In this document: one piece after another, positions 28,406 through 37,134 of the stretch
Layout: the number at the start of each line of letters is the position of its first letter
Position numbering within the stretch: the stretch's first letter is position 1
Assembly: GCA_031261345.1 (NCBI GenBank)
Contig: JAISKC010000028.1
Location: forward strand, 1-64,000
Length of the DNA: 64,000 nucleotides
From: Eubacteriales Family XIII. Incertae Sedis bacterium
GTDB taxonomy: Bacteria > Bacillota > Clostridia > Peptostreptococcales > Anaerovoracaceae
Direction: 5' to 3'
Position numbers and translations under genes: made by a program
The notes under the pieces: model-generated
What the model was told of the DNA's origin: nothing
Database searches by the model: none
The model's input: the letters and a program-made list of their open reading frames with translations, nothing else

Positions 28406-28653
28406 AAAGGGTTATCGCATGTTGAACGGCGATTGTCCCACAAAGATTTTTTACGTCTGGGTAGAACTGTCTCCGCTATAGAGGCAGTTCTGTTTTATTG
28501 AATCTGACTAAAAGCCAGCCAACCACGTTTTCAATAACCTGCATATTCTGGATACATATATCCAGCACTACGAGTACAATCATACGCGCCACCTCCTAAC
28601 TATCGAAATAGTTGTAACGGACGTGGAACATTACCGCCGTGCGATAACCCTTT
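28406..28653. mobile_element. 248-bp element bounded by 14-bp inverted repeats
   Basis: The ends are AAAGGGTTATCGCA (28406-28419) and its exact complement TGCGATAACCCTTT (28640-28653). Next to each lies a CGGCG or CGCCG box. Inside are a minus-strand ORF with a strong ribosome site and a hairpin AGAACTG/CAGTTCT around its stop codon. The size and ends suggest a MITE-like or small toxin cassette, with no transposase. Confidence 0.5.
28476..28583 (-). CDS. 35-residue hydrophobic peptide, possible type I toxin
   Basis: The minus-strand ATG at 28583 is preceded by AGGAGGTGGCGCGT, an almost perfect ribosome site, which makes translation likely despite the small size. The peptide starts MIVLVVLDICIQ, has a second hydrophobic stretch around VVGWLLVRF and ends NKTELPL. 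The stop codon lies in a hairpin (AGAACTG and CAGTTCT arms, about 28463-28491). Short hydrophobic peptides with strong ribosome sites and structured RNA are typical of type I toxins and holin-like toxins, but I do not recognise this one. No antisense RNA has been shown. Confidence 0.45.
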   Translation of the reverse strand: MIVLVVLDICIQNMQVIENVVGWLLVRFNKTELPL

Positions 28654-28796
28654 ACATAAAGTATCATGCAAAGTTTGCTATGTCAACCATTATTTGTAAA
28701 TAATTGAAATTAATTCTAACAAGTTGCTGCGGATATTTATGGCGGGTGCTTGACAAGGATGTTAAAATAGTAGAGATGGCTTTTGAGGTGCCTGTA

Positions 28797-31700
28797 ATGA
28801 GATTAGGAATAGATGTTGGATCGACGACTGTCAAGCTCGTCCTCCTTGATGATAAGAACGATATAATTTTTGATAGATATGAACGGCATATGTCGAACGT
28901 CTTTGAGAAGGTCAAGGACCTTCTTTTTGAACTTCACGCGGCACATCCGGATATCTCTGTCAACGCTGTGATAACAGGATCCGGTGGGCTCACGCTTGCC
29001 GGTCTGATGGGTATTCCGTTTGAGCAGGAGGTCATTTCGTGCTCAAAGGCCGTCGAGACGCTCATACCTGAAACAGAGGTGGCGATTGAGCTCGGCGGCG
29101 AGGACGCAAAGATCACTTTCTACGGCGCCTCCATCGAGCAGAGAATGAACGGAACCTGTGCGGGTGGCACGGGCGCGTTCATCGACCAGATGGCGATACT
29201 CCTTCACACCGACGCGGCGGGCTTGAACGAAGCTGCGAAGGACTACGAAATCATTTATCCCATCGCCGCCAGATGCGGTGTCTTTGCAAAGACCGACATT
29301 CAGCCGCTCATCAACGAAGGTGCGAGTATGAACGACCTCGCCGCCTCTATCTTTCAGGCTGTCGTCAATCAGACTATCACGGGACTCGCCTGTGGCCGCA
29401 TTATCAAAGGCAAGGTCGCATTTTTGGGTGGCCCGCTGTCGTTTTTGTCAGAACTGCGGACGAGGTTTGTCGAAACCCTGAACATCGCTCCCGAAGACGT
29501 GATATTCCCTGAGGATTCAAAGTATTTTGTGGCTGTCGGGGCGGCGATGATGAGCGAGAAGCATGAGGAGCACAAGATTTCCGATATCGTTTCCGGCATC
29601 GAAAACATCGACCCAAATCAGCTGAATGAAACCAAGCATATCGATCCGCTTTTCGTCGATCACGAGGAATACGAAAAATTCACCAAACGCCACGGCGAGC
29701 ACAAGGTCAAGACGCGCAATATCGAGGATTTGCACGGACCGGTATTCCTCGGTATCGACGCCGGTTCGACGACCACAAAGGCTGTTGCCATAGACGAGGA
29801 AAAGTGCGTCATACAAATGTATTACAGGAACAATGAGGGCAATCCTCTTGAGGTTGTCCGCGCCATGCTCAGAGACCTCTATTCGAAGCTGAATGAGGAC
29901 GCATATATCGCGGGGTCCTGCGTAACGGGCTACGGCGAGGGGCTGATCAAGACGGGATTTGGCGTTGACCTCGGCGAGATTGAGACTATTGCTCACTACA
30001 AGGCGGCGGAGGAATTTCTGCCGGGCGTTGATTTCATTCTCGACATAGGCGGTCAGGATATGAAGTGCATGAGGATACGCGATGGTGCTATCTACAACAT
30101 CATGCTGAACGAGGCGTGTTCTTCGGGCTGCGGCTCGTTCATCGAGACTTACGCGAAGTCGGTCGATCAGACTGCTCCTGAGTTTGCGCGGGAAGGACTG
30201 TTTGCCGACGGTCCGGTTGACCTCGGTACGCGTTGCACGGTCTTCATGAATTCGAAGGTGAAACAGGCTCAAAAAGAGGGCGCGACCATAGGCGACATCT
30301 CGGCTGGCCTTTCATTTTCTGTTATCAAGAACGCACTTTACAAGGTCATAAAGCTGCGGAACACCGAGGACGCGGGCGAGAAGGTCGTGGTGCAGGGCGG
30401 GACATTCCTGAACGACAGCGTGCTCAGGAGCATCGAGCGAATCATGGGGCGCGAGGTCGTGCGACCGGACATAGCGGGCAACATGGGGGCCTTTGGCGCG
30501 GCTATCATCGCGCTCGAGGATTATCAGGACAAGAGCAAGGCTGGGTTCACCATTTCGGGCATCGTGCCGGCGGAGGCTCTCGATGGCTTCACGGTCACGA
30601 GCAGCCACAATCGCTGCGGGCTCTGCGAGAATAGGTGCCTTCTGACTATCAATCATTTCGACAACGGCGAGCGTTTCATCACCGGCAACCGTTGCGAGCG
30701 CGGGGCCGGCAGGGAGAAGAGGGACGAGCGAATTCCCAACCTTTTCGCATACAAATACAACCGGCTTTTCGCCTATGCTTCGGATGATGAGCGGACTTAT
30801 GCTCGGGGCACGATCGGTATTCCTCGGGTGCTGAATATGCACGAGAATTATCCGTTCTGGTGGACGTTTTTCGACAAGCTCGGCTTTTCGGTGAAACTTT
30901 CGCCGCCGTCGTCAAAGTCCATCTACGAGTCGGGAATGGACACGATTTCGTCCGATACCGAATGCTATCCGGCGAAGCTCGTGCACGGTCATATCAAGTG
31001 GCTGGCGAACGCGGGCGTGAAGCGGATATTTTATCCCGCCATCAATTACGAGAGAATTGAGGACGACAGCGCCAACAATCACTACAATTGCCCGATTGTC
31101 GCAACCTATCCTGAAGTAATTGCAGGAAACATGAACGAATTATTCGAGGAAGAGGGCGTGGAATTCATTCACCCGTTCCTGCCATACGATAACGACGAAC
31201 GGCTCAGTAATAGGCTCTACGATGTGCTTTCTGCTCTTGACGCTTCTCTGACCTCAGGTGAGGTCTCTCGGGCGGTTCGGGCGGCCAGAAAGGAAGACGA
31301 GAACTTCAAGCAGGACGTGAGGAAACACGGCAAGGACGCGCTTTCGCTCATAAAGGAGCAGGGGCTCAAGGCCGTTGTGCTCGCGGGGCGGCCCTATCAT
31401 CTCGATCCGGAGGTCAATCACGGTATAGACACGCTCATCGCCTCGTTTGGAATTGCTGTTCTGACCGAAGATAGCGTTTCTCATCTCTCGTCTATCAAGA
31501 GGCCCGTGCGGGTGCTCGACCAGTGGATGTATCACAGCCGGCTATATCGCGCGGCGGAATTTGTCGGTGCTCATGATGACATCGAACTCGTGCAACTGAA
31601 CAGTTTTGGCTGCGGGCTCGACGCTGTTACGACCGACCAAGTTGAAGAGATGTTGGCGCTGAAAAACAAGCTCTACACTCTGCTAAAGATAGACGAGGGC

Positions 31701-33035
31701 TCAAATCTCGGTGCTGCAAAGATCAGAGTTCGTTCCCTGAAGGCGGCGATGGAGGAACGCGACAAAAACGACGTGAAGGGGCGCGATGTCCCGTATACCT
31801 TCGAGCGCAAATTGTTCACGAAGGAGATGAAGGAGGAATGGATGATACTGATTCCGCAGATGTCTCCGATACACTTTGACTTCATCGAGGCGGCGATAAA
31901 CGCGGCCGGATACAAGGTGAAACTTCTGCCGCCGGTCGATGTACATGCGGTGGACGAGGGGCTCAAATATATCAATAACGACGCCTGTTATCCGACGATA
32001 ATGACGCTTGGACAGATAATAAGTTATCTCAAATCCGGCGACTGCGACCTTGAGAGGACAGCTATTTTCATGTCGCAGACGGGTGGCGGTTGCCGCGCTT
32101 CGAACTATATAGCTTTGCTCAGAAAGGCGCTTCGAGACATGGATATGGAGCAAATCCCCGTCGTTTCGGCGAATTTGGTGGGGCTCGAGTCAAATCCTGG
32201 CTTCAAAATCACGCTTGGTCTTGCAAAGAGGGTTCTCATGGCAGGTATGTTTGGCGACGCTATGATGAGAATTCTCTACGCTACGAGACCTTACGAGGCA
32301 GTCTCCGGCTCTGCGAACAAGCTTTGGAGAGAGTGGGAGGCAAAGATCATTGAGGCCCTTCCACACATGGGAATATCTCAATACAAACGGTATATGCACG
32401 AGCTCATCGAGGCGTTCGACAACCTTCCTATTACTGGTCAAGCGAAGCCAAAAGTCGGCGTCGTCGGGGAGATTTTGGTCAAGTATCACCCGAACGCCAA
32501 CAACGACATAGTGAAGATCATCGAGGACGAGGGCGGCGAAGCTGTGGTCTTGGACTTGATAGATTTCTTCTTATATGGTATGTACAGTAAGGAATACAAT
32601 TATCGGTTCTTGTCGGGAAGCCGGAAGCAGATGGCCTTTAACAAGGCGGGCATCGCTCTCATCGAGTGGTATAGGAAGCCGCTTCGCTCGGCACTTGAGA
32701 AGAGCAAGAGGTTCCATCCGCCGCTTCACATTGACGAGCTTGCGGAGAAGGCCGAGACCGTCATATCGCTCGGAAATCAATGCGGTGAAGGTTGGCTGCT
32801 CACGGGCGAGATGGTGGAACTGATCGACAGCGGTGTGCCGAACATCGTGTGTATGCAGCCGTTTGCCTGCCTGCCAAATCACGTGACGGGCAAGGGAATG
32901 CTGAAGCCGCTCAGGGAGTACAATCCGCTCGCGAATATTGCTACTATTGACTACGACCCGGGCGCGAGCGATGTAAATCAGCTGAATAGGATCAAACTCA
33001 TGATGGCTACGGCCTTCAAGAATTTGGAGAAGTAG
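28797..33035 (+). CDS. 2-hydroxyacyl-CoA dehydratase activase-like protein, two ASKHA domains plus DUF2229
   Basis: ATG 28797 begins [18 protein letters not shown] behind GAGGTG with 7-nt spacing; earlier in-frame starts lack this. 1412 residues, usual for the long fused family. Residues 1-270 form a BcrAD/BadFG-type ATPase with cysteines in [14 protein letters not shown] and [10 protein letters not shown], the two positions that bind the 4Fe-4S cluster in such activators. Residues 315-590 form a second ATPase ([14 protein letters not shown], with [14 protein letters not shown] and [11 protein letters not shown]). The rest is DUF2229/HgdB-like, with CGLCENRC and [10 protein letters not shown]. 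Known activators use ATP to drive one electron into a dehydratase. No dehydratase or electron-transfer genes adjoin it, so its partner is unknown. yebC follows 24 bases later. Confidence 0.85.
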   Translation: MRLGIDVGSTTVKLVLLDDKNDIIFDRYERHMSNVFEKVKDLLFELHAAHPDISVNAVITGSGGLTLAGLMGIPFEQEVISCSKAVETLIPETEVAIELGGEDAKITFYGASIEQRMNGTCAGGTGAFIDQMAILLHTDAAGLNEAAKDYEIIYPIAARCGVFAKTDIQPLINEGASMNDLAASIFQAVVNQTITGLACGRIIKGKVAFLGGPLSFLSELRTRFVETLNIAPEDVIFPEDSKYFVAVGAAMMSEKHEEHKISDIVSGIENIDPNQLNETKHIDPLFVDHEEYEKFTKRHGEHKVKTRNIEDLHGPVFLGIDAGSTTTKAVAIDEEKCVIQMYYRNNEGNPLEVVRAMLRDLYSKLNEDAYIAGSCVTGYGEGLIKTGFGVDLGEIETIAHYKAAEEFLPGVDFILDIGGQDMKCMRIRDGAIYNIMLNEACSSGCGSFIETYAKSVDQTAPEFAREGLFADGPVDLGTRCTVFMNSKVKQAQKEGATIGDISAGLSFSVIKNALYKVIKLRNTEDAGEKVVVQGGTFLNDSVLRSIERIMGREVVRPDIAGNMGAFGAAIIALEDYQDKSKAGFTISGIVPAEALDGFTVTSSHNRCGLCENRCLLTINHFDNGERFITGNRCERGAGREKRDERIPNLFAYKYNRLFAYASDDERTYARGTIGIPRVLNMHENYPFWWTFFDKLGFSVKLSPPSSKSIYESGMDTISSDTECYPAKLVHGHIKWLANAGVKRIFYPAINYERIEDDSANNHYNCPIVATYPEVIAGNMNELFEEEGVEFIHPFLPYDNDERLSNRLYDVLSALDASLTSGEVSRAVRAARKEDENFKQDVRKHGKDALSLIKEQGLKAVVLAGRPYHLDPEVNHGIDTLIASFGIAVLTEDSVSHLSSIKRPVRVLDQWMYHSRLYRAAEFVGAHDDIELVQLNSFGCGLDAVTTDQVEEMLALKNKLYTLLKIDEGSNLGAAKIRVRSLKAAMEERDKNDVKGRDVPYTFERKLFTKEMKEEWMILIPQMSPIHFDFIEAAINAAGYKVKLLPPVDVHAVDEGLKYINNDACYPTIMTLGQIISYLKSGDCDLERTAIFMSQTGGGCRASNYIALLRKALRDMDMEQIPVVSANLVGLESNPGFKITLGLAKRVLMAGMFGDAMMRILYATRPYEAVSGSANKLWREWEAKIIEALPHMGISQYKRYMHELIEAFDNLPITGQAKPKVGVVGEILVKYHPNANNDIVKIIEDEGGEAVVLDLIDFFLYGMYSKEYNYRFLSGSRKQMAFNKAGIALIEWYRKPLRSALEKSKRFHPPLHIDELAEKAETVISLGNQCGEGWLLTGEMVELIDSGVPNIVCMQPFACLPNHVTGKGMLKPLREYNPLANIATIDYDPGASDVNQLNRIKLMMATAFKNLEK

Positions 33036-33059
33036 AGGGAGAAGTAAGGAGAAATAATA

Positions 33060-33782
33060 ATGGGTAGACATGGTACGATCGCGGGTAGAAAGTCCGCACA
33101 GGACAATAAGAGGGCGGCGATTTTCACTAAGTATTCGCGCGCAATCATCATCGCTGCGAAGGCGGGCGGAGACCCTGATTACAACGCTTCGCTGAAAAAT
33201 GCTATCGACAAGGCGAAGGGTATCAATATGCCCAATGACAAAATTGATCGGGCAATCAAAAAGGGCACGGGCGAGCTCGAGGGCGAGACTTACGAAACGG
33301 GAAGCTTTGAGGGCTATGGGCCGTCGGGCGTCGCTGTTATCGTCGATGTTTTGACGGACAACAAGAACAGGACGACGTCGGCTGTCAAGAATGCTTTCGA
33401 CAAGTCCGGCGGAAATATGGGCGTGCCAGGCTGCGTTTCTTATATGTTTGAGCGGAAGGGCGTCATTCTCATCGAGAAGGCAGACGGCATCGAGGAAGAT
33501 GCTATCATGGAAGTCGGTCTTGAGGCCGGTATCGAGGATTTGATTGATGCTGATGAATTCTTTGAAGTCAGGACTGCGCCGGACGACTTTTTAGTGGCGG
33601 CCGAGGCGCTTCGTGCGGCGGGCTATGAGCTTGCCGAGGCTGACATTGAGTATATTCCAAATATGGAATCTGCCCCCAAGTCCGATGCGGACGAGAGGGC
33701 ACTCATCAAACTCATAGACACGCTTGAGGACAACGATGATGTCCAGAAAGTGTACACGAACTGCTCGGTGGATTTGAGCTGA
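33060..33782 (+). CDS. yebC: YebC/PmpR-family regulator or ribosome-associated factor
   Basis: 240 residues, standard for the family. It opens MGRHGTIAGRKSAQDNKRAA and continues with the family signature 'NAKGINMPNDKIDRAIKKGTG'-like block (about residues 40-65) and 'EGYGPSGVAVIVDVLTDNKN' in the centre. Family members have been described both as DNA-binding regulators and, more recently, as factors that help ribosomes through proline stretches; the sequence cannot decide between these. AAGGAG lies ahead of ATG 33060. It is probably co-transcribed with the activase gene. Confidence 0.92.
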   Translation: MGRHGTIAGRKSAQDNKRAAIFTKYSRAIIIAAKAGGDPDYNASLKNAIDKAKGINMPNDKIDRAIKKGTGELEGETYETGSFEGYGPSGVAVIVDVLTDNKNRTTSAVKNAFDKSGGNMGVPGCVSYMFERKGVILIEKADGIEEDAIMEVGLEAGIEDLIDADEFFEVRTAPDDFLVAAEALRAAGYELAEADIEYIPNMESAPKSDADERALIKLIDTLEDNDDVQKVYTNCSVDLS

Positions 33783-33905
33783 CGGTACCTTTTTTGAAGT
33801 TTTTTTGAAATTTATGTTTATTTCCCTGAAAATTGGGTATAAGTATAGTAAGAGGACTATTGTGTTTGTAAAAAATATTTTACTGCATTGATACGTCTTA
33901 TGGGC

Positions 33906-33911
33906 TATAAT
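33906..33911 (+). promoter_or_regulatory. Candidate -10 box for the subtilase gene
   Basis: A perfect TATAAT lies 44 bases before the TTG start. No good -35 is found at 16-18 bp, so this is only half a promoter by eye. Confidence 0.35.
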
Positions 33912-33954
33912 ATAAGGGAAAAGTCACCTGTTTGGTGATGTTGGGGGCACGAAT

Positions 33955-36819
33955 TTGAAACGTTCGAAAAACAAATTTAATAGAGTAATAGCTTTGGGGC
34001 TGGTGATATGCCTCTTGTTTTCGCTGAATCTTTCGACCGTTTTCGGCGACGAGGTTTCTGGCGATGCGGCACAGGCTGAGCCACAGGAGGATTTGCTTAC
34101 TGCCGAAGAGGTTGACGCGCTTGTAGCAGAGGGTGCGGTATCTTCCTATGAGCTGATTTTGGTCATGAAGGACGCTGTTTCAGAGGAGGTTGTGGTCAGC
34201 GATACGGATGATGTAACCGATACGATTGAGATTGCTTCCGATGAAAAGGCTGTTGTCGTTTCGACTGCAGACGATATCGGTGAGGCTATCGAAGCATACA
34301 ATGAGGATCCCGATGTCCTCTACGCACAGCCGAACTATATCTACACGGCACTCGACGATGTTTCAGAACCTGAAACAATATCTCCGCTTGGAAACACAAA
34401 TGATACGAACTTTTCTTCGCAGTGGGCACTTCAGACATCTTCTGCGACAAGAGTGAATCAGGCTTGGGATATACTTCCGGATAAGGAAGAGGATGTGAAG
34501 GTTGCAGTCGTGGATAGTGGGCTGAAAAATACCACCGGCAGTGGAAATGCCATTATCCCAGAAGATTTAGAGGACAATATCATTGCAGGAGAGATGCAGG
34601 ATTTCTCAAGTGGTTCCACAAGTTTATATGACATTACTGATGACAATTCCTCTTCATACGGACATGGTACACATGTCGCCGGAATCATTGCGGCGACCGC
34701 CGGAAATGGGATTGGTGTTGCCGGTGTGTCAAACAATAGGGCAAAAGTCATTCCTTATAAGGTATTCAAAAGTGATAGCACAAGTTCGAGCAAGTTGATT
34801 CTTGCTATCAATGAAGCTATGAATGACGGATGCAGGGTTATCAATTTCAGCCTTGGCGGTTATGGACATGACGCGCTTTTGGAAGAAAAAATCGATACTG
34901 CTTATTCACAGGGCATTATCACTGTTGCCTCTGCGGGAAACGATGGGTCGAATGATAAAGCTACAAATTACATGTTTCCGAGTGACTATGACAATGTCAT
35001 TTCAGTAATTGCTACCAACAGTACCGGAAATAGATCATACCTTTCAAATTACAATCAGTACAAAGATATTGCGGCGCCGGGAGAATCTATTTACAGCACT
35101 GTACCGAATGGATATGGAAACAAGACCGGCACATCAATGGCCTCGCCTTACATCTGCGGTGTCATTGCATTACTGTGGTCTTCTTATCCTGACCTCACGC
35201 CAGATGAGATAAAGGATATTTTGTACGACACGGCAACTGACAAAGGCGATCAGGGGCGTGATGATTACTATGGAAATGGCCTAGTGAACGCTGAGGCAGC
35301 CTTGGTATTAGCCGCCGCTAGATACGATGTAACATACCATGGCAATGGTGACACTGGTGGAGCAGTGCCGATTGATTCAGTGGCGTATAAATATAAAGGC
35401 GATGTAACCGTATTATCAAACGACTCGCTGATAAAGGAACATTACCTTTTCGATGGCTGGAACACGGAGGCAGCTGGCACGGGCACAGACTATGCCGGAG
35501 GTGCTATATTCGTGATTCGGGCGGACACTGACCTTTATGCGCAGTGGATACCGGATCCTGCGGACGACTTCTGGAAACAGGTAACATACCATGGCAATGG
35601 CAACACCAATGGGACAGCACCTGTCGATTCGAATAACTATGAAGAAAATGACGAAGTTACCGTGCTATCGGAAAACACGCTATCAAAGACGCATTACCTT
35701 TTTGATGGTTGGAACACGGAGGCAGCTGGCACGGGCATAGGCTATTCTGAAGGTGCCGTGTTTGAGATCGAGGCAGATACTGACCTTTATGCACAGTGGA
35801 CAAAGGATCCTGCGGATAATTTTTGGAAACAAGTGACATACCATGGCAACGGCAATACCGATGGAACAGTCCCTGTAGATGCGAAGAAATATGGAGAAAA
35901 TGAAGAAGTCACCGTTCTATCGGAAAACACACTATCGAAGGCGCATTACCTGTTCGATGGTTGGAATACTAAGGCAAATGGAAACGGCATGTCCTATGCT
36001 GTAGACGACAAGTTCGATATTGTGGCGAATACTGACCTTTATGCACAGTGGACACCGGATTTGGACGATGAAGAATATTGGAATGATATTGTTCTGCTGA
36101 GTGAAGCAACCACAGCGGAAATCTCAAACGAGACTTACACCGGCGCGGAAATAGAGCCGGAAATAACGCTAACGGTTGCTGGTGAAGAGCTTATTCTTGG
36201 ACAGGATTACGAGGTTGAATATGAAGACAACGTCAACGCAGGAACTGCAAATGTTACCATTACTGGTATAGGAAACTATACCGGAACAAAGTTTGCCACT
36301 TTCGAAATCCTAGCTAAGAGTATTTCTGGGCTCGATATTGGTAAGGTCAAAGATCAAGCCTATAATAACAAGGTCAAGAAGCCTGCTCTGACTATCACGC
36401 ACAACGGGACAAAACTTGTTGAAACGACGCACTATAAGGTCAAACATTCGACTCGGAAGGCCGTTGGCAAGGCTACCATTACCATTACTGGCAAGGGGAA
36501 CTATACAGGGACGACGAAGGTGTCGTTTAAGATTGTGCCGAAGACGGCTACAATATCGAAGGCTACGGCAGGAAAGAAACAGGTCAAGATTGCGTGGGGG
36601 AAGGTCTCGGGGACTACGAAATATCAGGTGAGATATCGGGTCAAGGGGGCGAGCTCGTGGAAGAGCAAGACCGTGTCGGCTACGAGCAAAACCCTGACGG
36701 TGAAGAGCCTCAAGAAGGGTAAGAAATACGAGGTTCAGGTGCGTTCTTACAAGACTGTGTCCGGTGCGAAATATTACAGCGCTTGGAGCAAGGTTCGGAC
36801 GAGCGGCAAGGTGAAATAG
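33955..36819 (+). CDS. Secreted S8 subtilisin-like protease with InlB-type repeats
   Basis: 954 residues from TTG 33955 (GGGGG about 10 nt ahead). A signal peptide (VIALGLVICLLFSLNLS) is followed by an acidic propeptide and the catalytic domain (about residues 145-460). The triad is intact: Asp187 in AVVDSG, His237 in GHGTHVAG and Ser394 in GTSMASP, with the oxyanion Asn in SAGNDG. Next come three Listeria-Bacteroides repeats of exactly 84 residues (about 459-710), two Ig/MBG-like domains with GNYTGT motifs, and a basic fibronectin III-like C-terminus. No membrane or sortase anchor is seen. It would hydrolyse proteins outside the cell. The C-terminus resembles those of the two M30-like proteins downstream. 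Confidence 0.92.
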   Translation: MKRSKNKFNRVIALGLVICLLFSLNLSTVFGDEVSGDAAQAEPQEDLLTAEEVDALVAEGAVSSYELILVMKDAVSEEVVVSDTDDVTDTIEIASDEKAVVVSTADDIGEAIEAYNEDPDVLYAQPNYIYTALDDVSEPETISPLGNTNDTNFSSQWALQTSSATRVNQAWDILPDKEEDVKVAVVDSGLKNTTGSGNAIIPEDLEDNIIAGEMQDFSSGSTSLYDITDDNSSSYGHGTHVAGIIAATAGNGIGVAGVSNNRAKVIPYKVFKSDSTSSSKLILAINEAMNDGCRVINFSLGGYGHDALLEEKIDTAYSQGIITVASAGNDGSNDKATNYMFPSDYDNVISVIATNSTGNRSYLSNYNQYKDIAAPGESIYSTVPNGYGNKTGTSMASPYICGVIALLWSSYPDLTPDEIKDILYDTATDKGDQGRDDYYGNGLVNAEAALVLAAARYDVTYHGNGDTGGAVPIDSVAYKYKGDVTVLSNDSLIKEHYLFDGWNTEAAGTGTDYAGGAIFVIRADTDLYAQWIPDPADDFWKQVTYHGNGNTNGTAPVDSNNYEENDEVTVLSENTLSKTHYLFDGWNTEAAGTGIGYSEGAVFEIEADTDLYAQWTKDPADNFWKQVTYHGNGNTDGTVPVDAKKYGENEEVTVLSENTLSKAHYLFDGWNTKANGNGMSYAVDDKFDIVANTDLYAQWTPDLDDEEYWNDIVLLSEATTAEISNETYTGAEIEPEITLTVAGEELILGQDYEVEYEDNVNAGTANVTITGIGNYTGTKFATFEILAKSISGLDIGKVKDQAYNNKVKKPALTITHNGTKLVETTHYKVKHSTRKAVGKATITITGKGNYTGTTKVSFKIVPKTATISKATAGKKQVKIAWGKVSGTTKYQVRYRVKGASSWKSKTVSATSKTLTVKSLKKGKKYEVQVRSYKTVSGAKYYSAWSKVRTSGKVK
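35329..36084 (+). repeat. Three 252-bp tandem repeats in the subtilase gene
   Basis: Units start at 35329, 35581 and 35833 with GT(A/G)ACATACCATGGCAA and keep an exact period of 252 bp (84 codons). Each encodes a VTYHGNG opening and a DTDLYAQW or NTDLYAQW end. The high identity makes copy-number change by recombination likely. Confidence 0.85.
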
Positions 36820-36862
36820 GGCTGTTTGATTTTCGAAATTGTGATATAGTATTTTTATAAAA

Positions 36863-37041
36863 CTACCTAGGGTGTGCGATTGGATTGCTTTAATTATCCA
36901 ACACTTAGTACACGGGATGCCGCGTCAAGTGGATGGCTGCTGAGCCGGCTCGACCGGATAGCAAAAGTTCGTTGTAGGCGACCCACCTATCTTCTATTGA
37001 TAGGGTACTTACAGTAATCCGCCGGCACCTTGGGAGTTTTT
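36863..37041 (+). ncRNA. ssrS: 6S RNA
   Basis: The ends pair as in 6S RNA: 5' CTACCTAGGGTGTGCG with 3' CGCCGGCACCTTGGGAG, including G-U pairs. The 3' half holds the typical CACCT...AGGGTACTTACAG hairpin (CACCTATC, TTCTATT, GATAGGGTAC) followed by the closing strand, matching the layout of known 6S RNAs. It ends in a run of T at 37037-37041. A possible promoter is TTGATT (36826-36831) with TATTTT (36850-36855), 18 bp apart. 6S RNA binds the housekeeping RNA polymerase in slow growth. It lies between two secreted-protease genes. Exact ends are estimates. Confidence 0.8.
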
Positions 37042-37134
37042 GATTAATAAATTTATTATAATCTTCATATGAATTTCATCTTTATGGATTAGAATGTGTA
37101 TATTGTTATTTTTATTTAAGGAAGGACGCGTATT

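Larger units (their letters stand above)
28320..28796. other. Intergenic region with an inverted-repeat element
   Basis: 477 bases. 28406-28653 is the element described separately. The flanks are AT-rich (28321-28380 and 28654-28740). TTGACA at 28750 has no -10 at proper spacing, so I do not call a promoter for the activase. Confidence 0.6.

Noticed and set aside
28750..28768. Promoter TTGACA with TAAAAT before the activase gene
   Set aside because: Spacing between the boxes is 7 bp, too short, and nothing -10-like is found at 16-18 bp.
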